64,000 nucleotides of DNA from Dipteris shenzhenensis (taxonomy: Eukaryota; Polypodiophyta; Polypodiopsida; Gleicheniales): NCBI GenBank assembly GCA_047967505.1, contig CM106538.1; one strand, written 5' to 3'. Of this stretch, positions 48,556 through 58,099 are shown one piece after another. Made by a program: the position numbers and the translations under genes. Under the pieces are notes generated by a model, which made no database searches, was not told the DNA's origin, and worked only from the letters and a program-made list of their open reading frames with translations. Positions within the stretch are counted from its first letter, which is position 1. The number at the start of each line of letters is the position of its first letter.

Positions 48556-49925
48556 GTAAGGATATCATTTCCTTCCTTGGAAATGACAATATAAGTCAGC
48601 AATTCAATCGCCAGCAAATAAATAACCAGTTCTACCAACCACTAGGAGTTTTGGGATATGCACGAGAGCGCTAAAGCTTTCAGTAGCTCGATAGAGAAGG
48701 CAAAAATTCCCATCCGCAGTAGGGACTCGTTGCCTTGGATGATCACGACGCTTCTAAATGTAGAAAGGGAAATTTTTAGTCGAGACGAGATAAGTAGCAG
48801 GTGCTTCTTTGTCAAGCTATTGTCCTCTCTGCTACAAGGGACCCTTGGCTGTAGATGATTGACGAAGGACCCTACGTATGGCGAAGGGAAACCGGCCAGA
48901 CAGGGGTGCACAGGTAACGTCTCCACGCAAGCACATAATCGATGGAAGGATGATGGTGATCATCCATAGCAAGACACCTCCACGCAGAGCAATACAATCT
49001 TTATGCAAAAACATTTCCTTCAAGATGGCACACGACGTGAAGCTTCTGTCCAAAAGCAAGCGATGCTCGGTGCGTTTTTGTGATGTAGATTCGTCATATG
49101 CTGGTTAGGCACACGCAGAAGGTCCCACGACACGCGACGCTGATGGTCTCTGGTAGGCGCGACGCTGGACGCCGTAAGAAAATCCGTCACCTGTCTTCAG
49201 CCCAAGGATTAACCTTAGGGTGACGTGGCTTTTGTGACGTGGCAGACACGTATACAGAGCAGACGTGGCAGCTGATTTGGCAGATGTGCATGCTTGTGTG
49301 ACACGTGGTAGATGACCTGGCAAGGATGATGTGGCGTAAGCATGTGCAGAAATGACATGGCAGGCAGATGACGTGGCAAAATTGACATGTGGCAGTGCAG
49401 AAGCAGTACACATGGCATCCAGCTCAGAGCTGACGTGGTGCACTGACACGTGGCAGCCAGCCTGGAAGACCTATGGTTGGTATGACACTGGTCAAGTTAA
49501 CTGCAGTTAGCTGACCCTGGTTAGAGATCTGGTCAGAGGACAGCCTAACTAGACTAGACTGGCCCAGTTAACCAGTTTGGTTCAGTTAGTGGCCAAGTTA
49601 CAGACTAACTAGTCTGTCAATCTAAACAGACCAAAAACCAGCTAGTCTGGTTAGTGTAACCAGCCGGTTACCCATCCAGTTACTGTCACACACACACAAA
49701 AAAAAGAAAAAAAGAAAAAAAAAGAAGATAGTTGTAGAGACAGTTCTGGCCATCAATTTTCACCTATCTGTGAGACTTTTACTGTCAGAAAAGCAGCGGA
49801 AACATAGTAAAATAAGAGATTTGCCACAAGTAAAGAAATGCATGCCTTTGTGCTCAGAAAAAGGGAATCAGATGCATTCTCAGTGCTTTTTGCAGTATCC
49901 AGAAAAGGGGCAATACAGTTGTTGA
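48556..49925 (+). other. Gypsy-B leader; no ORF, rich in short motifs
   Basis: The long untranslated stretch between primer site and gag. It holds an ACGTGGC-type array at 49215-49460 and, at 49485-49680, a set of GTTAACCAG/GTTAG/CTAGTCTG words of the same flavour as the LTR array. A short A-rich patch follows at 49690-49725. No convincing coding potential. Confidence 0.6.
49215..49460 (+). repeat. Array of GACGTGGCA (G-box/ABRE-like) motifs
   Basis: About a dozen exact or near copies of GACGTGGCA at irregular 15-30 bp spacing, for example near 49220, 49236, 49263, 49303, 49372, 49432 and 49447. ACGTGGC is the core of plant G-box/ABRE elements bound by bZIP factors. Confidence 0.75.
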
Positions 49926-50591
49926 TGCTTTGGCAGCATTGTGGGTTTATGCTTTGAGTTAACAGTCAAAGCTTCGTATGGTTGGTTTGCACTTGACTGG
50001 TACAGCCAGTGCATGGTGGATAGCTAAAACAGCCAACTATGTTAGTCCCCAGGAAATGGAAGGACTTCAAGAAAGCTTTCTATAAATAGTTTATTCCCAA
50101 ATAGTTTCGGGGTCATGTCCTTGGTTGGGAGAGCATTCATATGGAAGCACAAGATACAGTGGAGTCTTACAATCAGAAATTTTGGGATGCATACTTGCAA
50201 GTTTCGCCTTTCAAGACTCAACTCAGGAAGTACAGGGCCAGACTCACTCCAAAGATACAGGCCCAAGTGAATACCAAAGATATTAAAGAAATATCAGATC
50301 TCATGCATTCAACCAATGTGGCTAGTCTATATGTACATGCAGGATCCTACTAGTGTGACTTCACTACAGGCAAGGTTACCGGGGGATTAAAAGCCAGCGA
50401 CCCCCAAATTTGAAACAAGAGAGTTTCCCAAGGCTTAGAAGAGGGGATTTCAGCCTCAGAAGCCAAGGGGAAACCAGGTACAAAAGCCCTATAAGAGAAG
50501 ACCACAATTTACCCCTGAACAGATTGAAACTTTCAGGAAAGAGGGTAAATGCTTGAGATGCGGCAAAGAGGGGCATGTGGCTGCCCAGTGC
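49926..50591 (+). pseudogene. Gypsy-B gag with zinc knuckle
   Basis: Gag core recognisable across frames: GLHLTGTASAWWIAKT near 49983-50030, then FRGHVLG and a VESYNQKFWDAYLQ stretch near 50160-50200. A basic region follows and then the CCHC knuckle CLRCGKEGHVAAQC at 50550-50591. Stops and frame changes occur near 50080, 50351 and 50415. The N-terminal part of the family's Gag is not recognised. Confidence 0.8.
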
Positions 50592-51239
50592 CCAGAAAAG
50601 CCTTCTACTTCGAAGGGAAACGAGGCAGAGAAGCCACGGGGACCGTACAAGCCAATGGCAGGAGGCATTCTTGACATACTGGGTCATGTTTCCCCAGAGA
50701 AACAAGAATTGCTGCTATCATGGGGCAAAGTCAGAGACCAGCAAGAGCTGATTTTATTTGATCCAGGGGCTACTGATAACTTTATATCATAGGATCTAGC
50801 CTTGAGGCTGGGATTAAAGACGGAGGAGTTGGGCAAGGCTCTGGATGCCGATCTGATGTTCTGTGGGAACCCTGTGCCAATCACTCCCTTGATAGGGAAG
50901 CTCCGTCTTCATGTACAGAGTTATGTGGATGAGGAAGACTTCTTCATTTCTCCACTAAAACATCATGATGTAGTCTTGGGTATGCCTTGGTTTCATCACA
51001 AGGCAGTGAAGTTGACCCTTCCTGAAAGAGTGCTGGAGTTTGCACATAGGGGCAAAGTACATCGTGTGGTTGGTAGGAATAGAGGGGAAACTATTCCCAT
51101 TGTATCAAATAGTTCTGTCCGAAAAGAAATAAAGTTTGTTGTTTCAACTTACATGATTTTTGTAAAAGAGAGAGATGTGGAAATGCATGCTGAAATAAGT
51201 GAGGCAGATCAAAATAAATTTCAATTTCTTGAAAATTTC
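50592..51239 (+). pseudogene. Gypsy-B protease region
   Basis: The active-site motif ELILFDPGATDNFIS is encoded at about 50748-50789. Pro replaces the usual Ser/Thr of D-S/T-G, and a TAG stop follows at 50790-50792. The downstream frame (50802-51569) continues without further stop through DVVLGMPWF near 50969-50995, the second protease motif, toward RT. The changed active-site loop and stop make activity unlikely. Confidence 0.82.
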
Positions 51240-52601
51240 AAAGATTGTTTTTCTGACGCTTTGCCAGGGGAGTTACCCCCTGAGAGACTTGAGGATCATG
51301 GCATAGAACTCATTCTTGGCAGCGAGCCACCCAATAAGCCCCCGTACAGAGTTAGTGCAACTCAGCGAGAGGAGATTATGACTCAGGTGCACGACTTGTT
51401 GTCCAAGGGCCTGATTCAGCCCAATTCTTCTCCTTTTTGTTCCGCTATACTGCTAGTACAGAAGAAAGATGGCTCATTCTGTATGTGCGTCGATTACTGC
51501 GCACTGAACAAAATGACCATCAAGAATAGATTCTCTATTCTGCGCATTGATGATGTGCTGATCAGTTGAATGGCGCTTCAATTTTCAGCAGGATAGACTT
51601 AAAAAGTGGCTATCACCAAGTGAGGATACAACCTCAAGATGTGCACGACAGCGTTCCGCACTACTTTTGGGTTGTATGAATATCTGGTGATGCCTTTTGG
51701 ATTGACAAATGCCCCAGCTATCTTCAATAGGATGATGGATCGTATCTTCCCACCCTATAGACAGTTCACAGGTACCTTCTTCCATGACATAATTGTCTTT
51801 TCTAAGTCCAAAGAAGAGCACAAGGAACACCTTGCTACAATGTTTCAAGAGCTGAAAAATCATCAGCTCTATGCAAACAGCAAGAAAAGTGAATTCTTTC
51901 TGGAAGAGATCCATTACTTGGGGCATATAATATCCAAAGATGGGATATGGATGGATCTGGCAAAGATCCGTGCCATTCAGGAATGGCCAGAGCTGAAAAC
52001 TGTGCATGAAGTTCGAAGTTTCCTAGGCCTGTGTTCTTATTATTGAAGATTTATCAGGCATTTTGCAGATATAGCCGCTCCACTCCACGATCTTACTAAG
52101 AAAAGTGCAACTTTCAGATGGGGAATTCCTCAAAAGACAGCATTCATCACACTCAAAGAGAGGCTGACCACAGAGCCAATCTTAATAGTTCTAGATTTGT
52201 ATCAGCCATTTGATATGGATTGTGATGCTTGTGGGGAATGTGTTGGGGCTGCATTGCATCAGAATGGTCATGTAGTGGCTTATGAGAGCAGGAGGCTCCG
52301 GGATGTAGAGATATATCTGGGAATCTATGAGAAAGAGTTGCTGGCTGTAATTCATGCCATTCATACATGGAAGCATTATCTTTTGGGTGCAGATTTTACT
52401 GTTAAGACAGATCACCAAAGTCTGAGATACTTTTTGACTCAGACAAATCTTTCCGAGAAGCATATGAAATGGGCAAATATGCTGTCAATGTATCATTTTC
52501 AGATTGTCCATACTCCAGGAGTTTGGAACAGAGTGGTAGATGCTTTGTCCCAAAGACCCCAGGTCAACAATGTGACTATTGATTATCATCGGAAGATATG
52601 A
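51240..52601 (+). pseudogene. Gypsy-B reverse transcriptase and RNase H
   Basis: RT starts with the LPGELPPERLEDHGIEL motif near 51265-51315. It goes on with CVDYCALNKMTIKNRF, a frame change near 51569, [12 protein letters not shown], and [13 protein letters not shown] (51687-51725). The catalytic box reads FFHDIIVFS near 51776-51800, so the first Asp of the usual (F/Y)xDD is His. A stop at 52046 lies in the thumb (SFLGLCSYY then RFI). RNase H (about 52150-52601) keeps DMDCDACGECVGAAL and KTDHQSLRYFLT and ends in VVDALSQRP. The altered box and stops mark a dead copy. Confidence 0.9.
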
Positions 52602-53696
52602 GAGACCAATATGTTAATGATGCAGATTTTGGTGAGATTTTACAGCAAATGCAAGAGGGCCAGCTCACCAGTCAATATTCCCTGAAAGATGGGTATCTAA
52701 TGAAAGATGACTGCCTATGCATCACCCAAGAGATAAGGAAAAGGATTTTGAAAGAGTGCCATGCACCTCCCTATGCTGAGCATAGAGGAATTACAGCAAC
52801 AACTCAAGCCTTAGAGAGGTATTTCTTTTGGCCAGGGATGCAGAAAGATATACATCAGTTTGTTACTGAATGCCTTACGTGTCAAAAAGTGAAGTATGAT
52901 AGACGGAAGGCACCTGGCCTACTTATGCCTCTTCTCGTGCCTCGGGCACAGTGGGAAAGTATTGCAATGGACTTCATTTTTGATTGCCAAGATCAAAGTC
53001 AGGGAATGATGGGATTTGGATTATCATTGATAGATTCAGCAAGCAAGCTCATTTCATTCCGGTTCACAAAACCATAAAGGCAGATCATATGGCTAAGCTT
53101 TTCATGGCACAACTCTTCAAGCACCATGGTATGCCTAAGTCCATTATCAGTGATTGAGATCCCAGAATGACCACTCTATTCTGGAGAGCCTTATTTGATA
53201 ATATGGGGATGAATATGAATTTTTCTTCTTCTTTCCATCCCCCGACAGATGGTCAAAGTGAAGTAGCAAACTCTACAGCATTGGATATGCTGAAATGCTA
53301 CATGGGTGAACAAGGTTCAGACTAGGAAAAGTACCTACCATTGGTGGAGTTCGCTTACAATAATATAGTACACAGCTCTACAAGGAAAGCCCCCTTTGAG
53401 GTCATCTATGGGAAGGTGATTCTGCCACCTATCCTAAGGACCAAAGATGAAATATTTGCAGCTGATCAGTTTGTGAGAGACCTCCAGACAGCTTTCAACC
53501 AAGTCCAAACAGCAATTGAAAGGTCTCAAGAGAAGCATAAAGAGCTGCAGATAAGCATAGGAGACAATTAAATCTCCAAGAAGCGGATTGGGTACTTTTG
53601 AAGTTCGAGAAAGCTAGGCTCCGCAAGTTTAAAAGCAAACAGAAAGTGTATGCAAAGTTATCTTCCAAGTACTATGGCCGTTTCAGGGTTACAAAT
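52598..53696 (+). pseudogene. Gypsy-B integrase, C-terminus lost
   Basis: The zinc domain is complete: HAPPYAEHRGITAT (two His) and CLTCQKVKYD (CxxC) at 52757-52910. In the core, first Asp in IAMDFIFD, second in ISDxDPR interrupted by a stop at 53156-53158, Glu in GQSEVAN near 53260. Another stop is near 53323, then FAYNNIVHSST and PFEVIYG. After 53571 the frame changes; KYYGRFRV is read just before the sequence turns into LTR at about 53697. The chromodomain expected from related elements is deleted. Confidence 0.88.
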
Positions 53697-54545
53697 AACG
53701 GTCAAAGAATTGACTACGGTCAAAGATACTTGACTCTGGTCAAGTAAGCTTGACTTTGGTGGGGGAGACTTGGTTTATTACCAAGAGGGTTAACTACGGT
53801 TAACCAGAGAACCACAAAGCTGACTACAGTCAGAGTGTTCACTTTGGTCAACGAGACTTGACATGCCAAGAGGATTAACTACAGTTAACCAAGTTGTGCC
53901 AACTTTGGTTGGAGAGATGTGCCAGCTTCGATTGGAGAGACTTGGCCATAATTAAGGCGGCACGACCATTGGTCAAAGCTCCTTAATTACGACCAAGAGG
54001 GTTGACTTCGGTTGACCAAGAATTGTGTTCTATGTTTTGTTCACATGTTTGTTCGGTGGGGACGCCTACCTGTGACTAGGATTAGTCCACAGTTTATTAT
54101 ATGCATGCAAAGCGCTAACAATTAATGGGTGCCATGGTCGTGCGCTTTAATTAATTGTTGTAGGTACTATAGGGGCTAAAGACCCAAGTAATCTGGAGCG
54201 TAGCGAGTACTTCGGAGGCCACCTGCGTGACCAAGTGCTACAAAGACCCCAGAAATTGCCCTTAGAGGCATGTAATAGGATTTAGTCTAGATTTTTGACA
54301 AGTGGCATGTTGCCATTTTGAAATGAGCTTGAAGCTCTTGTAAAATGAATTCACGTTTGAATTTGTATCGGACAGCTCTACGTTGAACTATGTATTCCTT
54401 CTTCTCTCAAGTAATAAAATCCTTCAGGGGGGGGGTCCAACCCGACGATTTGTCCTGGGCCCTAGTAGTGTGTAGAGTGAGAGAGTGAAAGAGACAGAGA
54501 GAGAGAGTAAAGAAAGGTAGAAAAGAAAACAGCCGGGAGTTTGCA
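53697..54545 (+). mobile_element. 3' LTR of Gypsy-B, 5'-truncated
   Basis: Matches 47717-48542 of the 5' LTR, including the motif array, and ends TTTGCA before CATTC. It carries ~33 bp near 54238-54270 that the 5' LTR lacks, and lacks the first ~104 bp of the LTR. Confidence 0.92.
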
Positions 54546-54915
54546 CATTCCCAAACTCATCCTCTAAAAACACAACATAGTGCAGTTTCAATCTCACAAT
54601 AGTCACTCATAAGATTGAAAACCATAAACTCCATCACGCATAGCAAGGACTAGCTACTATGACATCCCCACTGATGTCATCAGCGCCCAACAGTGGGTGT
54701 AGACCATAGTATAAAAATATGCTCTCACACATACAAATCCACACACCCACACATACTTGAGCATCCATTTATACAAAGTCTTCGTACTGAGTTTCTGTCA
54801 GCACTCCAAAGGTGAAGGGAAGACTCAGCCATGACGAAGGCTAGCACTAAAGGAGAAGGCTAATCAAAAAGTAGTCCAAAATCTCTTCATTCAAGCTACA
54901 ACTGCTAGTGATTTC
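54546..54915 (-). repeat. Dispersed repeat family R, copy 3
   Basis: Inverted relative to copies 1 and 2, and closest to copy 1 (TATAAATGGATGCTCAAGTATGTGTG-type core, TGGTCTACACCCACT, GGGGATGTCATAGTAGCTAGT). Its end coincides with the Gypsy-B target site, suggesting that Gypsy-B inserted into this repeat. Confidence 0.82.
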
Positions 54916-55269
54916 ATTTTAGTCTCTCCCAAACAAGCAATCAGTCTCTTTCAACTCCCAACTATGGAGCCCACACTACGCCCTTCTTTCAATTTGGAAA
55001 GCGTCTTGGAAACCACAGGTGGCTGCCACCGCACTCATCCTCTAGCCACATGGTTACCTTGACTAACTTTGGGTGTAGGTAACCCTTAAGTAGCTAAGAT
55101 ATCCCCTCACTAACTTCTAATGCTCACCCCAAGGCCCTAACTTAACATTCATATGCTAAGCTTATAGCCATAGGTCTAATCCATGATTTACTACACCTTG
55201 GCCTAGTCCTAGGGCAATAGTCCTAGGGCAAACCAACAACCTTTTCAAACCCTTTCCCATGTAGCATTC
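54916..55269. other. No gene seen
   Basis: Short spacer without recognisable coding motif between repeat R copy 3 and the next gypsy fragment. Confidence 0.4.
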
Positions 55270-55630
55270 CATTCTTCCACTCGACAAAGGGCAGCTCCTT
55301 TTATGGACCTCTTGAAGGGTTGTACATCTAGGGGAGGTGAAAGTCCAAGAAGCCTTTTTATGGTGAAAAGAAGCGCGGTTCATTTTTGAAGACAAGAAAT
55401 TTGCATTGACTCATGCCCCTATGATGGTATGGCCTTATTTTTCAGTCATTCATTGTGCAGGTAGATGCTAGGGGCAAAGACTTGGGGGCTATTCTAAGGC
55501 AGTAGCATGGTCTAATAGCTTTTGAGAGCAGAAAATTTGATGCCAAAGAGCTCACCTACCATATTTATGATCAAGAATCGTTGGCCATCCTACATGCCTT
55601 CAAAAATTGGCATCACTACTATGGGAGAAA
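55270..55630 (+). pseudogene. Gypsy-D-family RNase H fragment
   Basis: Aligns with 59090-59420 of Gypsy-D. It reads FIVQVDARGKDLGAILRQ, a stop, LIAFESRKFDAKEL and YDQESLAILHAFKNWHHYY. At about 55630 it switches to a different gypsy family (Gypsy-C) at an earlier point of pol, so this is a recombinant junction. Confidence 0.78.
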
Positions 55631-57497
55631 AGTACATGCAGATGAAATAGAGTATTTGGAACACATTGTGTCTCCTGAGGGAATTCGGGTTGACCCTAAA
55701 AAGGTCAAGGCCATAATTGAATGGCCAATACCCAAAAATATACATGAGCTGAGATCCTTCTTAGGGATGTGTAGTTATTATCGCAGATTCATTAAGAATT
55801 TTTCACGTCTTGCTTCTCCACTAACAAATTGTTGAAGAAGCATTCCTTGTATGAGTGGGGAGAGGTTCACCAAGTAGCTTTTGAGGAGCTTAAGAGAACA
55901 TTGGTCACTGCACCACTATTAACACTTCCGGACATGGACAAAGAGTTCTTTGTTGTATGTACGGATGCAAGTGGTACCTCGATTGGGGCAGAAAACTTCA
56001 AGGGGCTGAATTGAAATATATCACGTATGAGAAGGAGTTACTGGCAGTCATTCATGCTTTAAAGTTATGGAAGCATTATTTATATGGTTCTGCTTTCAAG
56101 ATTAAGACTGACCATCAAAGTATCAAGCACTTGTTTTCTCAACCCATTGTTTCTTCAAGGCAAATCAAATGGGCTGAATATATTCAATCCTTTGGGCAAC
56201 CAAATATTGAATATCAGCCGGGAAAGGAGAATTTAGTAGCTGATGCTTTGAGTAGACGGCCCCAAGTTAATCACATTTCTGTGATTAAGGAGAAATCATT
56301 AGGGGCAATGGTTGAAGCTTATCCTTTAGATGAGGACTTTGCTGACAATTATGGGAAGATTCAACGTAATGAGGTCGGAGGTTTAGAGGCTTATTCCATC
56401 ATGGATGAATACTTATTTTTGGGACGTGCCATATGTGTACCTAAAACATTTCGGTATCTAGTCATGAGTGAGTTACATGCGAGTCCATATTCTAGACATA
56501 GAGGCATTAGAGGGACCATTGACAATATTGAGAGATACCCCAAGGTTGGTCAGTTTGAGCAGATTTTCACTGTTATAGATAGGCCGAGTAAACAAGCTCA
56601 TTTTATTCCCTGTAAAAAGGAGTTGTCTGCTCCTGAAACAGCAAAGTTATTCATTAGGGCGGAACCAAACTGAATTTTACTACAGCCTTCCATCCTCAAG
56701 GAGATGGACAAAGTGAGAATGCCAATCAAACCATAATGACTTTACTTCGAGCTTATGTCCATGACCAACCTAGAAGGTGGCCAGAGTTCTTGTTACAGTT
56801 TGCTTATAATAACATTGTACAGACTTCCACCAAGAAAGCCCCATTTGAAATCATCTATGGGCAATGTTTACCCACTCCAATAACACACTTGGGGGAGCGA
56901 ATTTTTACTGCTGACCAGTTTGCTGAGGATATGTCACAGGTGATTGAGTAGGTAAAAGAACATATTAAGAAGGCCCAGGTTCAACAATCCAAGGCAGCCA
57001 ATAAAAAAAGAAAAGAAGTTTATTACAAGGAGGATGATTGGGTTTTAATGAAGATTGATAAAAGAAGAATCAAGTCAGTGAGAGGAAGTACAAAACATGT
57101 CAAGTTAGCACCAAAGTTTTATGGTCCATTTTAGATTTCAGCAGCTTTATATCCAAAAGAAGGATCCAGAGCATATGAGCTGAAATTACCAGCCCACTGG
57201 CATATGAAGAATATCTTTCATGTGAGCAATTTGAAGAGATACCATGGCGATACTTCTGCGTTTTTGGATACTAAGCATCAAGAAGAACCTGAACTTGAAG
57301 ATGGGACTGAAGTTCTTACTCCGGAACAGATCGTGTACCATAAAGAGAAGAGTACTCGTGGAAAGAAGAGATATATGTATTTACTGAAGTTTAAAAACCA
57401 GCCAGCTAGTGATGCACAATGGATGGAAGAAGAGTTCTTTACAGATTTTCCACAGATACTCGCAGATTATAAAGAGGCGATGCAATTGCAGAAGTAA
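55631..57497 (+). pseudogene. Gypsy-C pol: RT end, RNase H, integrase, chromodomain
   Basis: Begins within RT (IEYLEHIVSPEGIRVDP) and runs through the thumb (RSFLGMCSYYRRFIKNF). RNase H (VVCTDASGTSIGA, KTDHQSIKHLFS, LVADALSRRPQ) follows with a frame change near 55960. The integrase is internally deleted: after HASPYSRHRGIRGTIDNIERY it jumps to QIFTVIDRPSKQAHF, so the CxxC pair and the first catalytic Asp are gone. A second jump after 56670 removes the second Asp; QGDGQSENANQT keeps the Glu. The C-terminal part has HVSNLKRYHGD. A well preserved chromodomain (LTPEQIVYHKEK, YLLKFKNQPASDAQWMEEE) ends at 57497. Confidence 0.88.
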
Positions 57498-57574
57498 CAA
57501 GAGAAAGTGCACGTAAGAGGAAGAGATAAGCAATAATCCAGAAGAAGACTTCTGCTCATTCAAGCACGAGGGAG

Positions 57575-58095
57575 TGTCATGACAAGAGAAATGATTATTT
57601 AGTTAATTAATAGTCATTAGAACCTTATTATTGTTTAGCGCCAATTTGATGGTGCGGTTATATGTTTGTATTTATGATCGATCAAGCGGTGTAAATAGTA
57701 CTGCCAAAACTATGTAACATTGGCCAATGATTAGTAATAAAGATGTGCACACGCATGTCTAGGTCATAGGGGCAATAGGAAAAGGAAAGGGTGCATTAGA
57801 GTGCATTGAATGGTAGGTGCATGGGTCATAGGATAAGGGTAGGTGTAAATGGGAAGATGGAACTTGAGTGATCTCAAGGGACATTAATGAAGGGGTATCA
57901 CCCTTTCATTGTAAATCTCACGTAGCATTCTCTCTTCCACATTGCATTCATCTGCCATCTCTCTCCCACCTTGCATGTAGGTCGAAATAGAAACAAGTAC
58001 TCTCACGAGGGCGCTCTTCCCCATTGGAGGGCCAATTGGCATTCAAATTCTGCATGCATTGCACACATTTGCATTCTCGAAAAGTCTGGTTTTTC
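57575..58095 (+). mobile_element. Probable 3' LTR of Gypsy-C
   Basis: Begins TGTCATGACAAG straight after a purine-rich GAGGGAG, 75 bp past the chromodomain stop. The right limit is where Gypsy-D coding sequence starts. No second copy in the window confirms it. Confidence 0.55.
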
Positions 58096-58099
58096 ACAA

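Larger units (their letters stand above)
47613..54545 (+). mobile_element. Ty3/gypsy retrotransposon Gypsy-B with target duplication
   Basis: The 5' LTR (47613-48542, TGTCACC...TTTGCA) is followed by a primer site at 48544-48555. The 3' LTR ends TTTGCA at 54545. The flanking 5-mer CATTC is identical on both sides (47608-47612 and 54546-54550), so both outer ends are original. Inside are a motif-rich leader, gag, protease, RT, RNase H and integrase, all with stops. The end of pol, the polypurine tract and the first ~104 bp of the 3' LTR are missing: pol sequence passes straight into LTR sequence at about 53697. Confidence 0.95.
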
